From JAAYHC01 sp964483175 (GTDB taxonomy: Bacteria > Bacillota > UBA5301), in NCBI GenBank assembly GCA_964483175.1, contig CAZAAT010000010.1, forward strand, positions 1-40,144: a DNA stretch of 40,144 nt, read 5' to 3'. The position numbers and the translations under genes were made by a program. The notes under the pieces are model-generated. The model saw only the letters and a program-made list of their open reading frames with translations. It did no database searches and was not told where the DNA came from. Positions within the stretch are counted from its first letter, which is position 1; the number at the start of each line of letters is the position of its first letter. This document shows positions 1 to 6,433 of the stretch, piece after piece.

Positions 1-39
1 TGGACCGCGAGGTCCTGGGAGAGTAGGTCGTTGCCAGGA
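1..39 (+). rRNA. rrf: 5S ribosomal RNA, 3' end only (partial)
   Basis: The first 39 bases match the 3' end of a bacterial 5S rRNA: the helix IV/V region and the closing 3' segment ending in GTAGGTCGTTGCCAGGA. In Bacillus the corresponding stretch is GAGTAGGACGCCGCCAAGC. The 5' two thirds lie outside the window, so a ribosomal RNA operon probably ends here. No gene follows on this strand for more than 2.5 kb. The exact 3' end is uncertain by a few bases. Confidence 0.75.
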
Positions 40-62
40 AATTTTTTTATATAGAAAGAACT

Positions 63-86
63 ATTGCTAACCAGAGGGTTAGTAAT
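63..86 (+). other. hairpin just after 5S rRNA
   Basis: ATTGCTAACC (63-72) pairs with GGTTAGTAAT (77-86) across a four-base loop, with one mismatch. It starts 24 bases after the 5S end and could be an rRNA processing or termination structure. No T-tract follows it, so I do not call it a terminator. Confidence 0.3.
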
Positions 87-158
87 TGTGTTAGGTTAAA
101 CATTGTGCGTTGTTACGGTTTTTGTCGTCCCAATGAGGACGGAGATTAAAAAACATAT

Positions 159-196
159 AGAGAAGCCCCCTGAAAGAATCATCAGGGGGCTTCTCT
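159..196 (-). terminator. rho-independent terminator of the rhodanese/cytochrome operon
   Basis: A 15-bp perfect stem (159-173 with 182-196, core GAAGCCCCCTGA / TCAGGGGGCTTC) has an 8-base loop. Read on the minus strand it lies just after the rhodanese stop and is followed after five bases by six T residues. On the plus strand only a weak T-containing stretch follows, so it mainly serves the minus-strand operon, although it may also stop read-through from the rRNA side. Confidence 0.75.
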
Positions 197-218
197 GCTA
201 TTTAAGGATGCTTAGTTG

Positions 219-674
219 TTATTCAGCTGCAACGAAGAGTCCGAGAGCGGTTTCAACGGTATAACCTGATTTTAGCCATGCGTTCATACCGCCATCGAGG
301 TTTAGTACGTTAGTATAGCCCATGCGCATTAACTGCTCCGCAGCTAACAGGGAACGGCCACCGGATTTGCAGTTTACTACAAACTCGGTATCATAATCAG
401 GGACTAGACCTTCGATTCTCATTTCCATTAAATCACGGTGAACATGGGTAGCGCCAGGGATGTGACCGGAAAGCCATTCTTCGTAATTACGAATGTCGAG
501 AATGAAAATCTCTTCGCCCATTTCAAGACGCATGTTTAATTCCATCGGGGTGATGTTTTGTACTTTAGATTTCGCTTCTGCCTGTAAATCAGCTAAAGAA
601 GCCGATGCGGAGATTGAAAGCGCCAGGGTTAGAACGAGGGAGAAGAGTACTACTAGGGACATTCTTTTGTTCAT
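219..674 (-). CDS. secreted single-domain rhodanese (sulfurtransferase)
   Basis: 151 residues. Residues 1-26 form a typical signal peptide (basic MNKR start, long Leu/Val core, SASAS end), so the protein should act outside the cytoplasmic membrane. The mature part is one rhodanese domain: the CH2A-like segment ILDIRNYEEWLSGHIPGA (about 58-75) and the active-site loop CKSGGRS with catalytic Cys102. Rhodaneses move sulfane sulfur (or selenium) through a persulfide on this cysteine. The start is supported by AGGAGGT seven bases upstream. It lies 55 bases downstream of the multiheme cytochrome on the same strand, so the two are probably cotranscribed and may share sulfur or selenium chemistry. 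The physiological substrate cannot be read from the sequence. Confidence 0.85.
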   Translation of the reverse strand: MNKRMSLVVLFSLVLTLALSISASASLADLQAEAKSKVQNITPMELNMRLEMGEEIFILDIRNYEEWLSGHIPGATHVHRDLMEMRIEGLVPDYDTEFVVNCKSGGRSLLAAEQLMRMGYTNVLNLDGGMNAWLKSGYTVETALGLFVAAE

Positions 675-729
675 TAATATTACCTCCTATTTTTAATGTG
701 TTTTTTAATTACTGCCAGAGGCATACAAA

Positions 730-2016
730 TTACAGCTTGGCAGGAATCTCCTTAACGACCAAATCCATATTGGCTGCTGGGTCAGTAGCGGTAAGGTCCT
801 TTTCCGTTAGGAAGAGACGCGAATTACCATGGCACTTGTTGCAAGAATTGTTTTGCGGTGTCTTGCGTTGAATGTTATGCGCAGCCGTCATCTTCCAGTT
901 GGGAACGTTGTCGAAGTTGGGTAGCAAGTTATCACCTAGGTGTCCCAAGGTATTTTCGGCAGTTGGAACATGACGAACCAGTATGTACTTCCAGGGATGT
1001 AGTTCATCGCGGTCTGGATTCAAACCAATTTTAAAAGCAAGCTTAGCGGTGGATTTACTGCCGTAGTTACCTTGGTCATTAAGCGTGAAGTGACAATCCC
1101 AGCAGTTGTTGTACGCAACTGAGTGACAAACCTGACACTGTAAGGTGTCTTCAGGATGTGCATTATGAGCAGGGATGTCATCTTTACCTGGCAATGCATT
1201 CGGATGGCAGTCAACGCATTTCGGCAACTCAGCTAGTTGAAATTTTTCGGTTTCAACTGCACCGGTTCCATGGAAGTTGCTAAGCGAATGGCAGTCGACA
1301 CACTCCATCTTAGCGTTTTTCCAGTGCGTATCAGCCATTGTTGGGATGCCGTTAACATTTCCGATGTATTCACCAGCGCTTCTAGCACCGTGGCAGTTAT
1401 AACAGGTTCCTTCGGCTGAAGGAGATTTGACGATATTATGGCCATCTAACAAGCCACCGTTAAGGGTATTCGGTAGGCTAATATGGCATTGTCCGCAGGT
1501 AGCATGGCAACCGTAGCAGTCACCTTGGAAAATTTCGGCGACATGATCATCGGGGATGTGCCCATAAATCGCTCCTTCACGAGTAAGCGCTTCTAAACCT
1601 AGACCTTGACCTTTACTCGTATAGTGGAGAGAGGTTTTGAATGTTTCAGCTACTCCTGAATGGCAGTCGGCACAAACTCCACCTTCAATAGCTGAAGGGT
1701 CAGCCACCAGGCCGATATGAGCTTTGTCCTTGTCAGTATCGTTTTGCCCACCGTGACAATTAATACAGCCGATTGATCCGTGGAATGATTCAATGAAATC
1801 ATTGTTAATGCCGTATTTTTCACTCCCGCTCAACTGAGGGGCAGAGACTCCTCAGCCGCCGGCGGAGATTTTTGTGATAATGGGAACCATGGCATCGAGG
1901 GTTGTAGAATTGGTATGACACGAAATACAGGCCGAGTCATCAGCAGCCAATCCGGTTAGGCTACAGGTTAGAATAACTAATAGGGCGAACAGGAATGTTG
2001 TTTTCGTGTTGAGCAT
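730..2016 (-). CDS. secreted 11-heme c-type cytochrome with in-frame TGA (candidate selenoprotein)
   Basis: Read as one frame this encodes 428 residues. Residues 1-24 are a signal peptide (MLNTKTTFLFALL...TGLAA), then CISCH (heme 1, Cys30), an in-frame TGA at codon 55 (bases 1852-1854) in the context ISAGG-TGA-GVSAPQ, and ten more CxxCH motifs: CINCH, CADCH, CYGCH, CGQCH, CYNCH, CVDCH twice, CQVCH, CWDCH, CNKCH. The close pair CYGCHATCGQCH is seen in multiheme cytochromes of metal reducers. Downstream of the TGA there is no signal peptide, and c-heme attachment needs export, so the second part cannot work alone. Selenocysteine insertion would explain both halves; a recent nonsense mutation is the alternative. 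I chose the ATG at 2014-2016, with AAAGGAGG upstream and a clean signal peptide. An in-frame ATG at 2065-2067 also has a good ribosome site (GGAGGTGAT) but gives an acidic N-terminus. Substrate unknown; electron transfer outside the membrane is inferred. Confidence 0.7.
1823..1844 (-). promoter_or_regulatory. candidate bacterial SECIS hairpin downstream of the in-frame TGA
   Basis: Counting from the base after TGA, positions 8-16 fold back on 21-29. CTC pairs with GAG around an apical loop AGTT, then after one bulged C, CCC pairs with GGG, then after a bulged G, TC pairs with GA. The loop begins 17 bases after the TGA and contains a GT pair, which is the kind of distance and loop content described for bacterial SECIS elements. 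The stem is short and bulged, and a competing helix CTGAGG/CCTCAG spans the TGA itself. Selenocysteine genes are not present in this window. Confidence 0.4.
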
Positions 2017-2488
2017 TGTATTTAATACCTCCTTTTGCTCATTTGGTACTGATTGCGTAGGAATCATCCATCACCTCCATAACCACCAAGGGGACCCCCG
2101 GGGGAGGGGGTAACAATATGCAAAAAAATATATGTTTGTACAGGGATAATTCTTCAATTAGGTTATGGATATTATTTTGTTTTCTACCAAAGACTTCTAC
2201 GGTATTAACCAAAATCCTTCTCTGATTAAGGACTTTTGTCCCATATTTTGTGTATGGGTTTAAAAATTTTGCTAGAGGTGCTAATAAGTGTTCCGGGTTA
2301 GTGGCGCGGGTCGGTACATGCTTTATCTTCAGGGTCACGCAGGAAGGGGAAGACAGGTTCACATCCCGGTGATGACAGTTTTGTAACATTGGGTCCTTGG
2401 CTGTTGAGATAACAAAAAAGATGCACGGACTGACGGACTGTACAACAAGTTTATGGACCTTAGACGGTTTCAAAGAGCTGAGGTTCCG

Positions 2489-2515
2489 GCGCTCGATTGA
2501 GCGCTGTTTATTTTT
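2489..2515 (+). terminator. terminator-like hairpin with no known upstream gene
   Basis: GCGCTC (2489-2494) pairs perfectly with GAGCGC (2499-2504) around GATT, followed by TGTTTATTTTT. It has the form of a plus-strand intrinsic terminator, but no plus-strand gene lies upstream until the 5S rRNA. It may end an unrecognised small transcript or protect the Tad promoter from read-through. Confidence 0.45.
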
Positions 2516-2533
2516 AAATCGACTTTCTCCGAA

Positions 2534-2579
2534 TTAGATTAATTGTTAGTGATTGCTCGAGCCTATGCAATTTATCTAA
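2534..2579. repeat. imperfect inverted repeat upstream of the Tad promoter
   Basis: TTAGATTAATTG (2534-2545) and CAATTTATCTAA (2568-2579) are complementary except for one base, and the spacer contains the palindrome GCTCGAGC (2555-2562). It lies about 105 bases upstream of the Tad -35 box. It could be a regulator site or a cruciform or hairpin; nothing identifies the partner. Confidence 0.4.
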
Positions 2580-2683
2580 CATAAGCCCTTTTGAACGTTT
2601 TTCAACGATATTAAATAACCCATCTAATAAGCCGCCATTAAACAGTTTTAAAAGCTTAATCTGCAAAAAATGAGAATTAGGTA

Positions 2684-2713
2684 TTGACAATTTCTGGAAA
2701 GGAATTGTATAAT
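2684..2713 (+). promoter_or_regulatory. sigma-A-type promoter of the Tad pilus operon
   Basis: TTGACA (2684-2689) and TATAAT (2708-2713) are both perfect consensus, with an 18-base spacer. Transcription should start near 2720, giving a leader of about 225 bases before the first pilin gene. That leader contains the GTCGA box array and the candidate structured RNA. Confidence 0.8.
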
Positions 2714-2766
2714 TGAGTCGCTAAAAGAAAAAGAGAAGTAGAATGAGATATTATTAGAGATAACTT

Positions 2767-2809
2767 TGTCGATGTCGATAAACGTCGAAAGATGTCGATA
2801 GACGTCGAA
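2767..2809. promoter_or_regulatory. array of five GTCGA boxes resembling Spo0A boxes
   Basis: GTCGA occurs at 2768, 2774, 2784, 2794 and 2804. The last four are spaced exactly 10 bases, one helical turn, on the same face of DNA. Each 7-mer (TGTCGAT or CGTCGAA) matches the Spo0A box TGTCGAA at six of seven positions, and tandem 0A boxes at 10-base spacing are known from abrB. They begin about 45 bases downstream of the predicted transcription start, a position suited to repression. Another response regulator using direct repeats is possible. Confidence 0.55.
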
Positions 2810-2816
2810 TTTAGTC

Positions 2817-2913
2817 TTTATAATAAAAAAGTCACCACCGAAGGATAGGTTTGGCCGCCCAGCTTCGGTGGTGACACTGCGACCATGGAGGGCCGCTGTG
2901 CTTTTATTATAAC
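2817..2913 (+). ncRNA. candidate structured leader RNA (three-way junction with possible loop-loop contact)
   Basis: Three nested helices can be read. P1 is an AU-only 11-bp helix, 2818-2828 with 2902-2912. P2 is a perfect 13-bp helix, 2831-2843 with 2863-2875, with a 19-base loop. P3 is 2876-2881 with 2894-2899, with one U-U mismatch and a 12-base loop. The P2 loop has GCCC (2857-2860) and the P3 loop GGGC (2890-2893), so the loops could kiss. The junction has almost no unpaired bases. It sits between the Tad promoter and the first pilin gene. It does not match a riboswitch class that I recognise. Read on the other strand, P2 plus its T-run would resemble a terminator. Confidence 0.5.
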
Positions 2914-2946
2914 AGGAAATTTATGGTTTGACTAGGGTGATTGAGA

Positions 2947-3105
2947 ATGTCTCAAGCAAATGAATATGGTTCGGTGATAATCGAGTATGTTCTAGTTACC
3001 GCATTGCTAGCTATAACGTTTTCTGTATTATTTCCAACTCTTGAGACTGTATCTCTCAATTTTATAAGCAGCTTAAACAGTCTATTAAGTATTCCAATTT
3101 TCTAG
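2947..3105 (+). CDS. Flp-type pilin, first copy (52 aa)
   Basis: A 52-residue protein, MSQANEYGSVIIEYVLV... ending SLLSIPIF. It has the Flp prepilin pattern: a short hydrophilic leader, Gly8, then SVIIEY with the conserved Glu at mature position +5 and Tyr at +6, followed by a hydrophobic helix. Cleavage after Gly8 by a prepilin peptidase is expected, giving a 44-residue pilin. AGGGTGAT lies about eight bases upstream of the ATG. It is the first gene of the Tad operon and is more divergent than the second copy, lacking the usual GQ(S/T) start. It could be a minor pilin. Confidence 0.75.
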   Translation: MSQANEYGSVIIEYVLVTALLAITFSVLFPTLETVSLNFISSLNSLLSIPIF

Positions 3106-3148
3106 ACTTTGGGGACACCGAAATTTACTTGCAAAGGAGGGGGATTTT

Positions 3149-3313
3149 ATGAATTTTTTTCGGCAACTAACAGCCGATGATAAGGGTCAAAGTTTGGCCG
3201 AGTACGGGTTATTAACCGCGTTGATTGCTGTGGCTTGTTTGGTTGCCGTAAAAACATTGGGTGGAAGTATTCAGGCGAAGTTCTTAACACTCGCCGAAAG
3301 CATCGCTGAATAG
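3149..3313 (+). CDS. flp: Flp-type pilin, second copy (54 aa)
   Basis: A 54-residue protein with a classic Flp prepilin start: MNFFRQLTADDKG, then QSLAEYGLLTALIAV. The peptidase site follows Gly13, with Glu at +5 and Tyr at +6, and the hydrophobic helix runs to about residue 35. A very strong ribosome site (AAAGGAGGGGG, 3134-3143) precedes the ATG, as expected for an abundant major pilin subunit. It lies 43 bases after the first mini-pilin. It is probably the main structural component of the Tad/Flp pilus encoded downstream. No prepilin peptidase gene is in the window. Confidence 0.85.
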   Translation: MNFFRQLTADDKGQSLAEYGLLTALIAVACLVAVKTLGGSIQAKFLTLAESIAE

Positions 3314-3423
3314 CGATTACAGTAACGCAAAATAAAAAATTACAGGGTATTGGCTGGTAAAAATGGACAGGGGCATTTCATCACTAATCGGTGTTCCCAA
3401 TTTACCAATAGGAGGTACGTAAG

Positions 3424-3792
3424 GTGTGCGAAAAAGGGCATAGTCTGATTGAAATACTTATAATTTTACCATTAATTTTATCGATTGTATGGCTTTGTAT
3501 CGATGCTTTGATCATCTATCGGGATGAGTATATCATTCACTATGCACTTTTCCATAGCCTCCGTATGGCTAGCCCGTGTTTGCCAAATGAGTACGATAGG
3601 GTAAAACTTGGGTTAGTACCGTTATTAGCAATTGGCGAAAAAGGGACGGGAGAATGGATGCCTCTATTCTCGGCATTTACAGATAATGGCACGCGGTTGT
3701 CTTCGTCAATAAAGCTTTTGCGACAAGCTTACTTCGCTATTTGGCCACCGACATCCTCTACATTATCTGTCCAAAAGGAGTTGGTTGAATGA
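3424..3792 (+). CDS. TadE-like pseudopilin
   Basis: 122 residues starting at GTG with AGGAGGT ten bases upstream. The N-terminus has a prepilin-like site, KG then HSLIEILIILPLILSIVW, with Glu at +5 followed by a single hydrophobic helix, as in TadE pseudopilins that help assemble Flp pili. The remaining 85 residues show no other domain. Its last codons overlap the next gene (ATGA), pointing to translational coupling. Three such TadE/TadG-like genes occur in a row, which probably form the minor subunits of the pilus base or tip. Confidence 0.7.
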   Translation: MCEKGHSLIEILIILPLILSIVWLCIDALIIYRDEYIIHYALFHSLRMASPCLPNEYDRVKLGLVPLLAIGEKGTGEWMPLFSAFTDNGTRLSSSIKLLRQAYFAIWPPTSSTLSVQKELVE

Positions 3793-4421
3793 TCGCTGGT
3801 CTTAATCAAGGACAAGCTTTGATAATCGTTCTTTTTGTGATTGCAGGGTTATTGTTATTGACCTCTTCGCTCGAACAAAGCGTAAATATGGTTGTTGATC
3901 GCCTTGAGTTGCAACATCTCGCAGATGGGAGCGCGCTTAGAGCGGGAAGCATAATGGCCGATGGCTTAAACTTAATTGCGATTACGAATGGCATGCTTAT
4001 CGGAGCGGGCATTTCAGTCTTTTTCTCCAAAGGAGCGACTCTAAAATGGGTTCGTTCAATTCAAAGGCTTCAGGATCAAGTGATTCGATCAACTCCATCA
4101 GCTGCAGCACTGGCTGCGACAACTTTTGGTTTGGAGCAGAATGCTAAAGCTTTCGGACTTGTAACAGATGCGCCAGAAATGTGCGTAGTCAGGCATTATT
4201 TAAAGATTCTTTGGTTTAAGAAAATCCCTCTTTGGTGTAAAGACTCTGGCAACTTACAACGGAGAAAGACTGTTGTTAGCTGGACCCTGCCTGATGATAG
4301 AAAATGGGTTACTACCGCTGCTTCAATACCCTCAGGAGGAAGGTTGATTGGACAATTCATTCTCTGGCCCTTGCCATCAGCAGAATATAAGGCATATCTG
4401 GCTAAGAGTATTGCTCAATAA
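3789..4421 (+). CDS. TadG-like pilus assembly protein
   Basis: 210 residues. The N-terminus (GQALIIVLFVIAGLLLLTSS, about 8-27) followed by LELQHLADGSALRAGS matches the TadG N-terminal pattern, in which a helix is followed by a conserved Ala/Asp-rich segment. TadG proteins usually carry a large C-terminal domain such as von Willebrand factor A; here only about 160 residues of no recognised fold follow, so this is a short form. ATGA overlap with the gene before. A second hydrophobic patch around 60-80 may be a membrane segment. Confidence 0.65.
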   Translation: MIAGLNQGQALIIVLFVIAGLLLLTSSLEQSVNMVVDRLELQHLADGSALRAGSIMADGLNLIAITNGMLIGAGISVFFSKGATLKWVRSIQRLQDQVIRSTPSAAALAATTFGLEQNAKAFGLVTDAPEMCVVRHYLKILWFKKIPLWCKDSGNLQRRKTVVSWTLPDDRKWVTTAASIPSGGRLIGQFILWPLPSAEYKAYLAKSIAQ

Positions 4422-4776
4422 TAATCAAAAAGGGCAAACAGTGGTTGAAGCTTTACTGGTCCTTCCCTTGCTATTAATTTTACTGAACGGGATTATTTGG
4501 ATTGGTGAAATGGGTCGCGCAAAAATAGTCATGTTAATCGCAGTGCGTGAAGGGGCTCGCTGTGAAAGCCTTGGAATTCCAGGAGAAGCAGTGGCTAGAT
4601 CAATTTGTTTAGATAATCTTCCAATCGAGCCGCAAGATCTTGAGATCTCAATAGAACGGACAATCACTAAGGTAACTGTTGGAGCAAAATGTAAATTCGC
4701 AGTACCGTTTTCCAACTCCAAGGGTGAGTATTATGTTATTTCAACAAGGACGGCAATGCCGCTGAGCATTCTTTAG
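4348..4776 (+). CDS. TadE-like pseudopilin (second)
   Basis: 142 residues from TTG 4348, which has AGGAGG at good distance but overlaps the previous gene by 74 bases. TTG 4411 would remove the first 21 residues and leave a shorter leader. Either way the core is KG-QTVVEALLVLPLLLILLNG, the TadE prepilin-like motif with Glu at +5 and one hydrophobic helix. The Cys-containing remainder is short (about 90 residues) and resembles TadE-family C-termini only in size. It belongs to the Tad operon and probably is a minor pilus subunit. Confidence 0.7.
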   Translation: MDNSFSGPCHQQNIRHIWLRVLLNNNQKGQTVVEALLVLPLLLILLNGIIWIGEMGRAKIVMLIAVREGARCESLGIPGEAVARSICLDNLPIEPQDLEISIERTITKVTVGAKCKFAVPFSNSKGEYYVISTRTAMPLSIL

Positions 4777-4799
4777 ATATTACTAGGGGGTTAAAACCA

Positions 4800-5621
4800 A
4801 TGTCTAAAAATCCATATTCTAGATTAGTAGTGTTGTTAACTTTACTTAGTATGATTCCCACCACTATTAGCACATCTACTTCTGCATATGCAAGTGGTAG
4901 CGATTGGGATTACCTGCTTTACCCGAGATCTCAGAAAGTTCAGCGTTTTGATACAGAATTTAATTTTCACAAGCATATCGTAGCAATTCAATATTCAACT
5001 GATTCGCTTCCGGTAATTGAGGAGTATTATGCAAAACATATGGACAACTGGGGTTGGGAAGAATCAACCCTTCATGCGCCACAAGCCGATTTGGGGCTGG
5101 GTCAAAAAGGGAGATTTCTCTATTTTGAACAAGCAGAATTAGCTTGTAGCATTATTATCTTAACAGGTCTTACTGACAACCCCAATGGTTCCCTAATATC
5201 GATTGAAGTAACTGATAAACCTGCCGAGCTTCGTGAAACAGCTGACTTAGAAGCTATTGCACGAGAAATTGCTCCTATTCCGTTGTTTCCTGGGGCATCA
5301 GATCCCATAATTTTTAAAAGTGGTGTTGGCCAAATACAAGTCTCGGTTAGTTATGAAACGAATTTTTCGGTTCAACATGTAGTTGATTTCTATCGAAGAC
5401 ACTTAGAAAACCAAGGATACAAGGAAGAAATGCATATTGAAAGTTTCGAAGGCAGGGAAGTGTTTCGAAATAGTTATTACGTAAAACCTAGTTCAAAAGT
5501 AATCGTGAGCGTGAGTCAGGAGCGAAAAGGAAAAACTTCAGTGCTATTACTAATAACGGGCACCGAAAATTCGATTAAATCGCAAAGACAGATTCTTGAT
5601 TTGCGGGAGATTGGCGCATGA
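4800..5621 (+). CDS. secreted protein with two related domains, unknown function (Tad operon)
   Basis: 273 residues with a signal peptide (about 1-32, ending STSAYA). I do not recognise the family. Two halves look duplicated: each has a strand, then YSTDSLPVIEEYYAKHM/NWGW (about 77-98) or YETNFSVQHVVDFYRRHLE/NQGY (about 182-205), then beta-rich sequence ending in II-LTG or LLLITG. The pattern is an alternating alpha/beta fold with a helix carrying Y-x3-L-x3-G-(W/Y). It stands between the pseudopilins and cpaB, and its stop overlaps the cpaB start (ATGA), so it is very likely a periplasmic or cell-wall component of this pilus machine, perhaps replacing TadD or a pilotin. Function not established. 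Confidence 0.7.
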   Translation: MSKNPYSRLVVLLTLLSMIPTTISTSTSAYASGSDWDYLLYPRSQKVQRFDTEFNFHKHIVAIQYSTDSLPVIEEYYAKHMDNWGWEESTLHAPQADLGLGQKGRFLYFEQAELACSIIILTGLTDNPNGSLISIEVTDKPAELRETADLEAIAREIAPIPLFPGASDPIIFKSGVGQIQVSVSYETNFSVQHVVDFYRRHLENQGYKEEMHIESFEGREVFRNSYYVKPSSKVIVSVSQERKGKTSVLLLITGTENSIKSQRQILDLREIGA

Positions 5622-6430
5622 AACAACGATCGGTTGTTAAACGTTTTAATCGGAATCAATATCCTTTAAAAACATTATTGTTCATTGTTTTAACGACTCT
5701 TGGCTGTATATTAACTGTTAACTGGTATCTGTCTAGATTAGAAGATCAGATAGAATCTAAAGGGTGTTTTGTTCCGGTAGCGATATCGGCTAAGGATTTA
5801 GAGCCAGGTGATGTGCTCGCTTTAGATGATATTAAATCGATACAAATTCCCAAAGAAGCATGTCTATCAGGCGTATATTCAGACAATGAGAAAGCCGAAC
5901 TTGTTGGGAAAGTGGTAAGGGTATTTATGCAACAAGGGGAGCAGATCACAAGTTTAAAAGTAGCCAACAATAAAGTTACTGAGTCGCCTCGAGGTAAGAG
6001 GTGGTACTTTTTGGAAGGTGTATCCTTAGCTAGTAGCGGTGCGCTCAAGCAAGGCGACACGGTCGATATTCTTAGCGTCGCTAGTTCTCCCGAAGGGACT
6101 CTTCAAGTATCTACTATTGCTCAGAATGTAACAGTGTTTTCAATAGTTTCTGGCGAATCGGAAATATACCGTTTCGGCAGTAATAACTCAGGTGTGATTA
6201 TTGAAGTAACTCTTGAACAAGCTCAACTAATCGCTCTGGCCGAAAAATTAGGATCGCTAACATTGGTGAAAAGATCTGAGGATGATAACTATCGGGAACA
6301 GATTCACTCTGCAAACGAATTAAGTTTAACCAGTGGCTTATTTTCACTCCCAAAGGTTGAGCAACGACCTATTGAAATCATAAATGGCATTCAAAGCCAG
6401 TTGATCTATTTATCGGAAGGGAGGGATTAA
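5618..6430 (+). CDS. cpaB: Flp pilus assembly protein CpaB/RcpC (SAF domain)
   Basis: 270 residues. One N-terminal membrane helix (about 18-37) is followed by an SAF domain (about 52-115; VAISAKDLEPGDVLALDDI and GKVVRVFMQQGEQI) and a second beta domain (about 130-225) that fits the RcpC/CpaB C-terminal region (GDTVDILSV...). CpaB is an extracytoplasmic accessory protein of Tad machines thought to connect to the secretin and peptidoglycan. It overlaps the preceding gene by four bases and is followed three bases later by the secretin gene, the usual order cpaB-cpaC. Confidence 0.85.
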   Translation: MKQRSVVKRFNRNQYPLKTLLFIVLTTLGCILTVNWYLSRLEDQIESKGCFVPVAISAKDLEPGDVLALDDIKSIQIPKEACLSGVYSDNEKAELVGKVVRVFMQQGEQITSLKVANNKVTESPRGKRWYFLEGVSLASSGALKQGDTVDILSVASSPEGTLQVSTIAQNVTVFSIVSGESEIYRFGSNNSGVIIEVTLEQAQLIALAEKLGSLTLVKRSEDDNYREQIHSANELSLTSGLFSLPKVEQRPIEIINGIQSQLIYLSEGRD

Positions 6431-6433
6431 CTG

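Larger units (their letters stand above)
2017..2683. other. intergenic region without a convincing gene
   Basis: I find no supportable coding region here. A 144-codon minus-strand open frame has no recognisable family and a proline run from a C-tract, so it is probably chance. Notable items: G-runs around a CCCCCGGGGG palindrome (2090-2110), a hairpin with a T-rich 3' side (2489-2515), and an imperfect long inverted repeat (2534-2579). Promoters for the minus-strand cytochrome operon should lie here, but I see no clear -35/-10 pair. The stretch could be a leader, a decayed gene or a small RNA. Confidence 0.5.

Noticed and set aside
63..86. Intrinsic terminator of the rRNA operon
   Set aside because: The hairpin has no T-tract after it; kept only as an unexplained hairpin.
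730..1833. Independent 367-residue ten-heme cytochrome gene starting at TTG 1831-1833
   Set aside because: No signal peptide, no ribosome site at a normal distance, and its frame continues upstream through the TGA into a signal peptide and a further heme site. One gene with a recoded or mutated TGA explains it better.
2039..2473. 144-codon minus-strand open frame
   Set aside because: No family, odd composition with a PPPPG run derived from the C-tract, and no ribosome site seen. Treated as chance.
2771..2810. CRISPR-like direct repeats
   Set aside because: Two 20-base near-repeats without spacers; they are better explained as phased GTCGA boxes.
2817..2913. Known riboswitch class (c-di-GMP, purine or TwoAYGGAY motif) in the Tad leader
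   Set aside because: The topology is like a purine-type three-way junction, but the conserved core bases of those classes are absent; near matches to AYGGAY loops fail at one base each.
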